Below, piece after piece: positions 1-7,352 of a DNA stretch of 20,558 nucleotides. Location of the stretch: IMG/VR virus record IMGVR_UViG_3300011116_000334, positions 1 to 20,558 of that record. One strand, written 5' to 3'. The position numbers were made by a program, and so were the translations under genes. How positions within the stretch are numbered: position 1 is the first letter of the stretch; every line of letters starts with the position of its first letter. The stretch is from a virus. Under the pieces are notes generated by a model. It was not told the DNA's origin. It saw nothing but the letters and a program-made list of their open reading frames with translations, and made no database searches.

Positions 1-45
1 GTCCACATTCCCCCACAGTAAAATGCGGGGGATAAACCTGTGGAA

Positions 46-83
46 AACAATGTTGTCCACAGGAATCTGTGGACAACATTGTT
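46..83. repeat. 17-bp perfect inverted repeat built around two DnaA-like boxes
   Basis: Positions 46-62 and 67-83 are exact reverse complements separated by 4 bases (GAAT). Each arm contains one full TTGTCCACA/TGTGGACAA unit. A second, smaller palindrome overlaps the next box: 85-91 (ACAAGTT) pairs with 99-105 (AACTTGT) around TGTGGAC. There is no T-run after either arm, so a simple intrinsic terminator is unlikely. A dimeric protein-binding site or a cruciform/hairpin is more plausible. Confidence 0.8.
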
Positions 84-159
84 GACAAGTTTGTGGACAA
101 CTTGTGGAAAACCTCAATCGGCCAAAACATCAAAACTGTGGAAAACTAGATTTGTGAAC

Positions 160-165
160 GGGAGG
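160..165 (+). promoter_or_regulatory. Ribosome binding site that sets the terS start
   Basis: GGGAGG at 160-165 lies 9 bases before the ATG at 175. It selects this ATG over the upstream in-frame start at 40, whose codons would run through the repeat array. Confidence 0.7.
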
Positions 166-174
166 CTGTGGACA

Positions 175-417
175 ATGGCTGCTGGACCAATGGAACGTGC
201 GGTGCGTTCGACTCTGAAAAATCTTGGTGTGAACATCACCAAGGATGCACGTGGACGGTTGGCGGTGACTCTTGCATCCACGTTGGATGGTGACGCTGGA
301 ATGGCTACAGCAGCTGTGTCACGGGAACTGCGCGCAACGTTGACTGAACTGGAAGCACGGGAAAATGAAACAACAACTGATGGATTCGCTGCACTCATTG
401 CAGAACTGTCAGCCTAG
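175..417 (+). CDS. terS: Small terminase subunit-like protein (TerS), 80 aa
   Basis: This short, partly charged protein sits immediately before the large terminase, the usual place for the DNA-recognition subunit of the packaging motor. The sequence resembles the short TerS-like proteins of actinobacteriophages: an N-terminal MERAVRSTLKNLG stretch, then a helical AAVSRELRATLTELEA region (about residues 43-58) and an acidic tail. No helix-turn-helix can be identified with confidence. The start at 175 is chosen because a GGGAGG site precedes it and because upstream codons lie inside the repeat array. The 3' end overlaps the annotated terL start by 53 bases in another frame. TerS is the best reading from position and general resemblance; a small conserved phage protein of unknown role remains possible. 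Confidence 0.6.
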   Translation: MAAGPMERAVRSTLKNLGVNITKDARGRLAVTLASTLDGDAGMATAAVSRELRATLTELEARENETTTDGFAALIAELSA

Positions 418-1855
418 GTGGTCGACACCGCGCACCGGTCGCAGGAGCTTGGGTGACCGTGTTGCTCGAATCGCTGAACTACTTGGGACACCTTTGATGC
501 CATGGCAACGCCATGTTGCTGATGTTGCGTTGGAGCTCGAGGATTTCGTGGACCTGGAAACCGGTGAGGTTTCGCAGCGTCTTGCTTATCGTGAAATCAG
601 GTTGACGGTTCCACGTCAATCGGGCAAGACAACGTTGATGCTTGCTGCGATGACACACAGGTGTGTTGCTATGGGTGAACGTCAGCGTGTGTCTTACACC
701 GCGCAGACCGGTAAGGATGCACGTTTGAAATGGGAGGACGAACATATCCCGGTGTTGGAACGTTCACCTTTTTCACCGCTGATGAAGGTCCGCAAAACAA
801 ATGGGAGTGAAGCGATACGTTGGGAGAACGGTTCGCTGTGGTCACTTTTGGCTACTACTGAAACCGCTGGTCATGGTGCGCAACTAGATTTGGGTGTCAT
901 TGATGAAGCGTTTGCGTTGTCGGATGACCGGTTGGAACAGGCTATGAAACCGGCGATGATCACACGCACCCAACCACAGTTGTGGATTGTTTCGACAGCC
1001 GGAACCAATGACAGTTTGTATTTGAATGACAAGATTGATGACGGACGTTTGCGTGCGACAGCGCAGGACACCAGATCAGTTGCGTACTTTGAATGGTCTG
1101 CACCGGATGATGCACGCATTGATGATGAAGATGTTTGGCGTGCGTGTATGCCGGCGTTGGGGATCACGGTTCCCATTGAAGCAATCCGTTCTGATTTTGA
1201 GTCAATGCGGGAACCTGAATTCCGACGCGCCTATTTGAATCAACGTCAGGATCGGATGGCTACACAACCGTGGCAGATTTTGTCTGAAGATATTTGGTTG
1301 GCGTGCGTTGATGAACGGTCCCGGATTGCAGGTCCAGTTTCGTTAGCGCTCGATGTCACACCGTCACGTGCAATGTCATCTTTGTGCGCAGCTGGTTTGC
1401 GTGATGATGGCAACATCCATGTGGAAGTGATTGGTAACAGACCTGGTACTAGTTGGGTGTTGGATTGGTTCTCACAGAATGAACGTGTTGACCAGTACCG
1501 GAGCGTTACCATTGATCCTGTGTCTGCTGCTGGTTCTTTGGCCGGCGATCTGCGCAGGTTGGGTTTGCAGGTGAACGAAATCAGTTCGCGTCAGATGGCT
1601 ACTGCGTGTGGCAAGTTTTTTGATTGTGTTGTTGATGGTTCGTTGCGTCATATCAATCAGGTTCCGTTGAATTCTGCGGTTGCTGGTTCGAAGCGTCGCA
1701 CGCTTGGTGATTCGTGGGCTTGGCATCGCCGCGATACTGCAACTGATGTTTCACCTTTGGTGGCTTGCACACTTGCTTTGTTGGGTGTGGTTGCACCGGA
1801 TGATCCTGTTGGTGTCCCTACGATTGTTGATCCTTGGAGTGTGTCTGATGCGTGA
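365..1855 (+). CDS. terL: Terminase large subunit (packaging ATPase and nuclease)
   Basis: This is the motor ATPase that pumps DNA into the prohead and cuts the concatemer. At 496 aa it has the usual length. The N-terminal GTPLMPWQRHVADVALE segment (41-57) is typical of actinophage TerL. The Walker A is VPRQSGKT (82-89), the Walker B LGVIDEA (176-182) with catalytic Glu181, and the coupling motif STAG is at 210-213. The C-terminal nuclease half shows likely metal-binding aspartates: D330 (ALDVTPSR), D384 (TIDPVS) and D461 (TATDVSPL). The first ATG at 365 overlaps terS by 53 bases with only a weak GGGA before it; an in-frame TTG at 398 or the ATG at 380 is possible, because the conserved part begins near WSTPRTG (residue 19). 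The stop overlaps the next gene by 8 bases. Confidence 0.95.
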   Translation: MKQQLMDSLHSLQNCQPRWSTPRTGRRSLGDRVARIAELLGTPLMPWQRHVADVALELEDFVDLETGEVSQRLAYREIRLTVPRQSGKTTLMLAAMTHRCVAMGERQRVSYTAQTGKDARLKWEDEHIPVLERSPFSPLMKVRKTNGSEAIRWENGSLWSLLATTETAGHGAQLDLGVIDEAFALSDDRLEQAMKPAMITRTQPQLWIVSTAGTNDSLYLNDKIDDGRLRATAQDTRSVAYFEWSAPDDARIDDEDVWRACMPALGITVPIEAIRSDFESMREPEFRRAYLNQRQDRMATQPWQILSEDIWLACVDERSRIAGPVSLALDVTPSRAMSSLCAAGLRDDGNIHVEVIGNRPGTSWVLDWFSQNERVDQYRSVTIDPVSAAGSLAGDLRRLGLQVNEISSRQMATACGKFFDCVVDGSLRHINQVPLNSAVAGSKRRTLGDSWAWHRRDTATDVSPLVACTLALLGVVAPDDPVGVPTIVDPWSVSDA

Positions 1856-1991
1856 TGTGTTGACCACGGTGGTTGAATTGGTTGGGTGTTGTTTGATTGT
1901 TGCTGGTGTTGCGATGGTCAATGTTCCTGTTGCTGTGATCACAGCTGGTGTGCTGTTGATCCTTGTGTCTTATTTGGTGGCTGATCGATGA
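1848..1991 (+). CDS. Small hydrophobic membrane protein, 47 aa
   Basis: The short frame begins at an ATG overlapping the terL stop by 8 bases and ends in an ATGA overlap with the portal start, so it is translationally coupled on both sides. The product is almost wholly hydrophobic, with two closely spaced membrane-spanning stretches (about residues 8-24 and 27-43) and a charged VADR end. I do not recognise a family. Small membrane proteins between terL and portal occur in actinophages but have no assigned role. The tight spacing and the lack of another gene in this gap support it being real. Confidence 0.65.
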   Translation: MRDVLTTVVELVGCCLIVAGVAMVNVPVAVITAGVLLILVSYLVADR

Positions 1992-3154
1992 GTCTTTTTG
2001 CGAAGCGTGCAACGTTTGTTCCGGAACCATTGCAGGTGACATCTTGGATTGGTGGCAATAACTGGTCCGGTGAGAGTGTCAATGAAACATCTGCGCTCGA
2101 AGTGTCTGCTGTGTTGGCGTCTGTTTCGTTGTTGGCTGATTCTGTTGCGTCGCTTCCGGTGCGTTCTATTGTTCATGTTGGTGATCGTGTTGAGACACAA
2201 CCGGTGCCTACCTGGTTGAACAATTCGTCTACATCAACGCAGTACGAATTGATGCACATGATTGTTTCCAGTTTGGCTTTGCATGGGAATGCGTATGTGT
2301 TTGTTGACCGGGATAGTTCGTCGCTTCCTGTTGCGTTGACTGTGCTGCATCCGTTGAATGTGCAATGCAATGTGATCAATCGTCAGCGTTATTACACGGT
2401 GAATGGTGGCACGATTCCGCAGGATTCGATGTTGCATATTCGTTGGTGGACACCACCGCAGGCTGCTACTGGTTTGTCACCTATCGAGATGCAACGCACA
2501 ACTGTTGGTTTGGCTCTCGCGATGGAACGTCATTTGGCACAGTTCTATGGTGAGGGTGCTACACCATCGAGCGTTTTGGAAGTTGAAGGTGATCTGACTA
2601 CGGATCAGGCTAAGACGTTGCAAGCAACATGGGAGACGCAGAACCGTAGGCGTAGGCGTCCAGCTGTGTTGACTAATGGTATGAAATGGAAATCCATTTC
2701 TGCTGATGCTGCGTCTATGGAAATGAACGCATCACGGGAATTGCAGATTGCACAGATTGCACGCATTTTCCGTATTCCTACGTACATGATTGGTGCGCGT
2801 GGGGATTCGCAGACGTACCAGAACAATGAGATGGCTGGTCAACATTTCGTCACTTACACGTTGCTTCCGTGGTTGAAGCGCATTGAAACCGCGTTGTCTG
2901 CGTTGATGCCGGCCCCACAGGAACTGATGTTTGATACCGCAGGGTTCCTGCGTGCTGATCAGATGAACCGGTACCGTGCGCATGGTGTGGGAATCATGTA
3001 TGGGTTTTTGACACCTAATGAGGCTCGATCCGTTGAAGGTTTGGAACCGTATGACGGTGGTGACGAATTCGTCATGGCGCTTCCCGGTGCGCCCATGGCT
3101 GGACCTGGTATTGATCCACCACCTATGGGTGTTGATGCACAGGAGCCTGTCTGA
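1988..3154 (+). CDS. Portal protein, HK97 family
   Basis: The portal forms the dodecameric ring at the capsid vertex through which DNA passes and to which the tail connectors attach. The 388-aa length fits the HK97-type portal. Typical segments include SALEVSAVLASVSLLADSVA (about 35-54), ALHGNAYVFVDRD near 97-109, an ATGLSPIE motif near 160, RRRRPAVLTNGMKW near 217-230, and QIAQIARIFRIPTYMIG (about 253-269). The C-terminal end is rich in proline and glycine. It starts in an ATGA overlap with the membrane peptide and its TGA shares one base with the protease ATG, so portal and protease are probably co-translated. Confidence 0.93.
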   Translation: MSLFAKRATFVPEPLQVTSWIGGNNWSGESVNETSALEVSAVLASVSLLADSVASLPVRSIVHVGDRVETQPVPTWLNNSSTSTQYELMHMIVSSLALHGNAYVFVDRDSSSLPVALTVLHPLNVQCNVINRQRYYTVNGGTIPQDSMLHIRWWTPPQAATGLSPIEMQRTTVGLALAMERHLAQFYGEGATPSSVLEVEGDLTTDQAKTLQATWETQNRRRRRPAVLTNGMKWKSISADAASMEMNASRELQIAQIARIFRIPTYMIGARGDSQTYQNNEMAGQHFVTYTLLPWLKRIETALSALMPAPQELMFDTAGFLRADQMNRYRAHGVGIMYGFLTPNEARSVEGLEPYDGGDEFVMALPGAPMAGPGIDPPPMGVDAQEPV

Positions 3155-4644
3155 TGCCATATGAAGTTGTTGACAACGCTGATGGTTGCGACGGTTTCGC
3201 TGTTGTGAAGGTCGGTGAAACCGGTGTGGTTGCTGGTGGTTGTCACATCGATTCTGCGGACGCTTATGCGCACATGGCTGCGTTGAACGCTGCGACTGAA
3301 AACGAACGTGCAGTTGGTGACAGTTTTGAGCCTACTGCTGGTGTTCGAGAAGAAGCGCAGCGTGCGTTGGATTGGATTGCTGAAGGTCACGCAGGGTCAG
3401 GGTTCACAGATGTTGGTAGGCGTCGAGCTTCAATACTTGCTGCTGGTGACCCTGTGTCTTTGGATGTGGTCAAACGGATGGCGTCGTATTTGGCACGTCA
3501 CGCGGTTGACAAGCAAGGTGCAGGTTGGTCACCGGGTCAGGATGGTTACCCGTCACCGGGACGTGTTGCTTGGGCTGCGTGGGGTGGTGACCCAGCTGTC
3601 AGTTGGACACGCACAATATTGGATTCAGTTGCAAATGATGAAAGGTCAAACCTGATGGTGGATGAAACCCGTGATGGTGAAGTTGAGGGTATGTACCCGT
3701 TGACACCGCACCAGTTGGCACAGATGGAAGCTGAAGAAGAAATTGCGGACCTGTTCGGAAAGTATGATCAGGGTTCCGGTGCGGACGGTGCGCACTATGT
3801 TGCGGTGTCACCTTTCGCTGATGACGGTTTGGTGTGTTCATCTTGTGCGTTTTATGAAGGTCCGCGTGCGTGTGAAATCGTGGCCGGCGACATCGACCCC
3901 AACGGGATCTGCAAGAAATGGGTGATTCCGGTTGCGTTGGTGAACCCTGCGGTTGTGGCTGAACCTGTTGATGACACCATGATGGAAGATGCTTCCTATG
4001 ACATGACGCCTATGCGTTATGTGAAGGTGGATGCTGAAACCAGAAAGGTCAATGGGCGTGATGTGGAGGTTCGTTCGTTTGATGTTGGTGAGCTCGAGAT
4101 TCGCAGCGTTGATGGTGAAGGTATGCGGTTCTCTGGTTACGCAGCTGTTTTCAATTCTGATTCTGAGCCTCTCCCGTTCATTGAACGAATTGCACCTGGT
4201 GCGTTCAAACGTTCGTTGGGTTCCGGGAAAGAAATCAGAATGTTTGCAAATCACAACATGGATCAGATTTTGGCAACAACGCGTAATGGTTCGATGGTGT
4301 TGACTGAGGACGCACGCGGTTTGAAGGTGGATGCGCAGCTACCGAACACAACTGTTGGTAGGGACCTTGCAACTTTGATTGCTGACGGGACTGTTCATTC
4401 CATGTCTTTTGGGTTCAGCGTTCCCAACGGTGGTGACTCATGGTCTGACAATGGTGCGTCGCGTGTGTTGCGTGAAGTTGTGTTGCATGAGGTTTCGATT
4501 GTCACCGGTTTTCCTGCGTACCCTGACACAACTGGTGCAACTGTTCGCAATGTCGGTGATACAATTTCTGCAAACGAACCTGGCACCGTCCCGGTTGCTT
4601 TGGTTCGTCGAAAGTTTGAATTGCACAGCAAGAAGCGTGTGTGA
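3154..4644 (+). CDS. Multidomain prohead maturation protease (HK97/S78 type) with N-terminal accessory domains
   Basis: At 496 aa this is more than twice a minimal HK97 protease. The C-terminal third (about 300-470) is the protease: FSGYAAVFN (326-334), the IAPGAFKRSL segment (346-355), NHN with probable catalytic His367, SMSFGF with probable nucleophile Ser418, and HEVSIVTGFPAYPDT (445-459). Before it lie an N-terminal domain with a CHIDSADAYAHMAAL motif (30-44), a helical domain seen in many phage head proteins (about 64-151, with YLARHAVDKQ, GYPSPGRVAWAAWGGD), and a four-cysteine segment C-x2-C-x8-C-x12-C (C228, C231, C240, C253) resembling a HiPIP-type iron-sulfur or zinc knuckle. An acidic stretch near 186-200 separates the helical and cysteine parts. 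No separate scaffold gene exists before the capsid gene, so the N-terminal region may act as scaffold; that is inference. Confidence 0.88.
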   Translation: MPYEVVDNADGCDGFAVVKVGETGVVAGGCHIDSADAYAHMAALNAATENERAVGDSFEPTAGVREEAQRALDWIAEGHAGSGFTDVGRRRASILAAGDPVSLDVVKRMASYLARHAVDKQGAGWSPGQDGYPSPGRVAWAAWGGDPAVSWTRTILDSVANDERSNLMVDETRDGEVEGMYPLTPHQLAQMEAEEEIADLFGKYDQGSGADGAHYVAVSPFADDGLVCSSCAFYEGPRACEIVAGDIDPNGICKKWVIPVALVNPAVVAEPVDDTMMEDASYDMTPMRYVKVDAETRKVNGRDVEVRSFDVGELEIRSVDGEGMRFSGYAAVFNSDSEPLPFIERIAPGAFKRSLGSGKEIRMFANHNMDQILATTRNGSMVLTEDARGLKVDAQLPNTTVGRDLATLIADGTVHSMSFGFSVPNGGDSWSDNGASRVLREVVLHEVSIVTGFPAYPDTTGATVRNVGDTISANEPGTVPVALVRRKFELHSKKRV

Positions 4645-4753
4645 TTCTTTCGCTGCTCGGATTTGCGTTCAGACCACATTGATGGAACTACCGCAAAAAC
4701 CACCAGCTTTTGCAACACCAAACCTATCCATTCAAAAGTGAAGGGGATTCATC
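4645..4753 (+). promoter_or_regulatory. 109-base leader before the major capsid gene
   Basis: This is one of only two sizeable gaps in the window. It carries a strong ribosome binding site, AAGGGG at 4741-4746, 7 bases before the ATG. It also holds TTTGCAACAC at 4709-4718, which recurs at a nearly equal distance before the glycosyltransferase gene. No convincing -35/-10 pair was found by eye, though a promoter or an mRNA-processing site here would fit the need for high capsid expression. Confidence 0.5.
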
Positions 4754-5956
4754 ATGACTGATGATCTACTGAAGCGGATGACTGAGAACCGCGCACGTGC
4801 GTGGGAGCAGGCTAAGGATCTTCTGGATTCTGCTACCTCAGAAAACCGTGATCTGTCGGCTGAAGAGTCGGCGCAGTTTGACCGCATCAACGCTGACATT
4901 GACGCGATTGATGCACGTTGCAAGCAGATTCTGGATGCTGAAGCACGTGAGCGTGCCATTAGTGAGTCCCGGTCTGCTCTTGGGCTTCCGCAGGATTTCA
5001 CTCCCGCTGAGATCCGTCAGGCTGAAAGTGATGCTGAGATCATCCGCAGCATTGCTGTTGGTGAGCGTCGGTCTGCTTCTTTCGAGCAGCGCGATGTCAC
5101 CACCGGTTCGACCGGCGCACCTGTTCCCACGAATTTCTACAACCGTCTTGTGGAGCAGCTTGTTCTACAGGGTCCCATGATTGATGGGAACGTGGTCACC
5201 ATTCTGACCACGGATTCCGGGAACAATCTTCAGATCCCGCGGACCAGCGGTTACACCGCACCGGTCATCACCTCTGAAGGTTCGTCCATCGCTGAGTCTG
5301 ACCCGTCGTTCTCTGCTTTCATCACGCTTGGTGCTTTCAAGTATGCAGCTACCTTCCAGCTGTCGCGTGAAGTTGTTGAGGATTCCGGTATCAATCTGCT
5401 GGACTTTGTTGCACGTCAGGCTGCTACCGGTATGGGAACCGCGGTGAACGCTGGTCTGACCACCGGTACTGGTACCGTGCAGCCTCGCGGTATCGTGACC
5501 GCATCCACGCTTGGCGTGACCGGTGGAACCGGTGTGGCCGGTGTTCCGACTGCGGATAACCTAATTGATCTGGTTTATTCCGTTGGAAGTCCGTATCGTC
5601 GCCGCGGTGCAGGTTGGCAGATGAGGGCTGCGACTCTCGCTGCGGTTCGTAAGCTGAAGGACACCACCAATCAGTATATTTGGCAGCCGTCGCTTCAGAC
5701 CGGTCAGCCGGACACGCTGCTTGGTTTCCCGGTTTACGAAAACCCGGATGTTGTTGCGACCGGTACCGGTGCGCGTTCTGTCATCTTTGGTGATTTCAGT
5801 TCGTACTATGTGCGTCAGGTCCGTGGCATCGAGGTGGCACGGGATGACAGCGTTGGTTTCGTTTCCGACCTGATCACGTTCCGTGTCACCTGGCGTGGTG
5901 ATGGCAACCTGCCCGACACCGCCGCGGTGAAGCACTACATTGGTGGAGCTTCCTAA
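4754..5956 (+). CDS. Major capsid protein, HK97 fold
   Basis: This is the shell subunit, 400 aa. The first ~105 residues are helical and charged (EQAKDLLDSATSENRDLSAE and onward), matching the delta domain that is removed by the prohead protease in this family. The shell domain begins near GSTGAPVPTNFYNRLVEQLV (about 117-136) and includes ITSEGSSIAESDPSFSAF, then the segment around FQLSREVVEDSGINLLDFV, and ends with VTWRGDGNLPDTAAVKHY. The strong AAGGGG site and a dedicated leader fit high expression. Codon use differs from all neighbours: none of its 28 leucines is TTG, while TTG dominates in terL and portal, and it favours GGT, ACC and CTG/CTT. This suggests selection for translation speed. 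Confidence 0.95.
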   Translation: MTDDLLKRMTENRARAWEQAKDLLDSATSENRDLSAEESAQFDRINADIDAIDARCKQILDAEARERAISESRSALGLPQDFTPAEIRQAESDAEIIRSIAVGERRSASFEQRDVTTGSTGAPVPTNFYNRLVEQLVLQGPMIDGNVVTILTTDSGNNLQIPRTSGYTAPVITSEGSSIAESDPSFSAFITLGAFKYAATFQLSREVVEDSGINLLDFVARQAATGMGTAVNAGLTTGTGTVQPRGIVTASTLGVTGGTGVAGVPTADNLIDLVYSVGSPYRRRGAGWQMRAATLAAVRKLKDTTNQYIWQPSLQTGQPDTLLGFPVYENPDVVATGTGARSVIFGDFSSYYVRQVRGIEVARDDSVGFVSDLITFRVTWRGDGNLPDTAAVKHYIGGAS

Positions 5957-6071
5957 GCACCATCAACATAGGTTTGTGCGTGGGACGTTGAATCCTTTAC
6001 CCGTGGGGAATCCGTCCCACGCACACCACCTTTGCAACACAACACACAGGTATCACGGGACTAAGGAAATC
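5957..6071 (+). promoter_or_regulatory. 115-base intergenic region after the capsid gene, with inverted repeat and shared leader element
   Basis: The region begins with a 13-bp perfect inverted repeat (5975-5987 and 6013-6025) enclosing a 25-base loop. TTTGCAACAC at 6031-6040 follows, 41 bases before the glycosyltransferase ATG; the same word stands 45 bases before the capsid ATG. A weak AAGGA site (6063-6067) lies 4 bases before the ATG. The layout suggests a control point separating very high capsid expression from lower downstream expression. Confidence 0.5.
5975..6025 (+). terminator. Possible attenuating hairpin downstream of the major capsid gene
   Basis: TGTGCGTGGGACG (5975-5987) pairs exactly with CGTCCCACGCACA (6013-6025), a GC-rich 13-bp stem with a 25-base loop. 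No U-rich tract follows (the next bases are CCACCTTTGC), so it is not a classic intrinsic terminator. In actinobacteria, terminators without U-tracts are reported, and a partial terminator or mRNA-stabilising 3' hairpin after the capsid gene is plausible. An operator is the other option. Confidence 0.45.
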
Positions 6072-7352
6072 ATGGGTAACAAAAGGAATCGCAATGCTGG
6101 TGGAAATCAACGGAATTCCAACGGACCTTCCACCGCATATAGCAACAGCGTTGGTTCTCGCACAGATGTGTCATCTGCTCGAACCGGAATCGTCGTCCAT
6201 TCGAACGCACCATGGGCCGGCACCGGTTACGGAGTCCAAGCAGCGAACCTCACGCGGCAAATCAAAGCAACCGGTAGACCAGTCACGTTCAGCAGCAACT
6301 ACGGTTTATACGGTGGTGTTACCGCATGGGAAGGTGTTGAAGTCCTACCCAACGGATATCACCCGTACAGCTGCGACGTCCTGACAGCGCACACACACCA
6401 CGCAAAACAAACGCATGGTGTTCCGACTGCTTTGCTTACCCTGTTTGACACTTGGGTGTATGACGGTGCGAACATCGACGGGATTGATTTGGTTGCATCT
6501 TGGGTCCCGGTGGATCATCTACCGGTTCCACCAAAAGTTTTGGAATGGTCGCGGCGTGACACCGTGATGTCCATTGCAATGTCCAAGTTTGGGTTGGATC
6601 AGTTGCAGCGTGCTGGTATCGATGCGCACTATGCACCGCACAGCGTGGACACATCTGTGTTTCGACCTGGTGCAACTGTTGATGGTCAAACAGGACGGGA
6701 GCTCTTGGGTGTCCCGTCAGATGCGTTTGTTGTTGGCATGGTCGCAGCGAACAAAGGTCACGCACCTATTCGCAAAGCGTTTGGTGAAAACCTGTTGGCA
6801 ATGGCTGAACTGATGTCACGACACCGTGACATTGTTTTGTATATGCACACAGAATCACGTGGTGCGTCCTTAGGGATCGATCTGAAAGCGTTAGCTGCTG
6901 CGTGTGGAATCCCGGATGACCGCATTGTTTTTGTTGATCAATGGGCGTACTACGCAGGTCTGAATCCGGACGTGTTGGCTGCAATCATGGGTGCTTTTGA
7001 TGTTCACCTGTTGTGTTCTCGCGGTGAAGGTTTTGGTGTCCCAGTTTTGGAAGCTGCTGCGTGTGGTGTTCCATCTGTGGTTTCTGATTTTTCTGCGCAG
7101 CCGGAACTGGTTGGTGACCATGGTTGGTTGGCGACTGTGCAACCGTATTGGGACACAGGTTCCACATCATGGTTTTGCACACCGTTGGTTCATTCGATTG
7201 TTGACCGGCTCGAAGATGCGTACAACGCGTCAGACATGGCTGTGCGTCGTTCTAAGGCACGCGCACACGCAGAACAGTACGAACACCACAAGGTGTTCCA
7301 AGAGCGTTGGGAGCCAATCCTGACAGCAATTGATGAACGTGTGAACCAATGA
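6072..7352 (+). CDS. Glycosyltransferase, GT4-like (GT-B fold)
   Basis: The 426-aa product transfers a sugar from a nucleotide donor to an unknown acceptor. After a low-complexity N-terminus rich in Asn, Gly and Ser (about 1-36), the N-terminal lobe starts at TGIVVHSNAPWAGTGYG (38-54), a pattern typical of GT4-like enzymes. The C-terminal lobe contains FVVGMVAANKGHAPIRKAF (219-237), the IVLYMHTES strand, and the donor-binding EGFGVPVLE motif (E319 and E327, the EX7E pair) followed by AAACGVPSVVSD. The start at 6072 follows an AAGGA site; an open frame from 5940 overlaps the capsid gene and is not used. The position directly after the capsid gene and the coupling to a methyltransferase-like gene suggest virion glycosylation, known for some mycobacteriophage capsids and tails. 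A host-surface target cannot be excluded. Confidence 0.88.
   Translation: MGNKRNRNAGGNQRNSNGPSTAYSNSVGSRTDVSSARTGIVVHSNAPWAGTGYGVQAANLTRQIKATGRPVTFSSNYGLYGGVTAWEGVEVLPNGYHPYSCDVLTAHTHHAKQTHGVPTALLTLFDTWVYDGANIDGIDLVASWVPVDHLPVPPKVLEWSRRDTVMSIAMSKFGLDQLQRAGIDAHYAPHSVDTSVFRPGATVDGQTGRELLGVPSDAFVVGMVAANKGHAPIRKAFGENLLAMAELMSRHRDIVLYMHTESRGASLGIDLKALAAACGIPDDRIVFVDQWAYYAGLNPDVLAAIMGAFDVHLLCSRGEGFGVPVLEAAACGVPSVVSDFSAQPELVGDHGWLATVQPYWDTGSTSWFCTPLVHSIVDRLEDAYNASDMAVRRSKARAHAEQYEHHKVFQERWEPILTAIDERVNQ

Larger units (their letters stand above)
1..175. repeat. Array of DnaA-box-like repeats (TGTGGACAA / TGTGGAAAA) upstream of terS
   Basis: Nine-base units lie on the plus strand at 39-47 (TGTGGAAAA), 68-76, 92-100 and 167-175 (TGTGGACAA), and 103-111 and 137-145 (TGTGGAAAA). 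One inverse copy, TTGTCCACA, is at 53-61, and a partial inverse copy (GTCCACA) is at 1-7, cut by the window edge. TTGTCCACA matches the actinobacterial form of the DnaA box and TTTTCCACA is a recognised weaker variant. The last copy runs into the A of the terS start codon. The array could be a replication origin, a DnaA-binding regulatory region, or packaging-site repeats bound by the small terminase, since cos/pac sites often sit just before terS. The repeats are read directly; the function is inferred. Confidence 0.75.

Noticed and set aside
10-31. CCCCC/GGGGG hairpin (10-14 with 27-31) as a terminator
   Set aside because: The stem is only 5-6 bp with a 12-base loop and no U-tract; too weak to call.
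40-174. In-frame upstream extension of the small terminase gene from 40
   Set aside because: The codons run through the repeat array, give a protein stretch rich in Trp and Leu unlike TerS, and have no ribosome binding site; GGGAGG supports ATG 175.
2732-3390. Two 142-143 aa minus-strand open frames across portal and protease
   Set aside because: Both are opposite conserved genes, with no domain pattern or start signal.
5940-6071. Upstream extension of the glycosyltransferase gene from 5940
   Set aside because: It would overlap the capsid 3' end and read through the inverted repeat; the added residues are His/Pro-rich and unlike any glycosyltransferase N-terminus.
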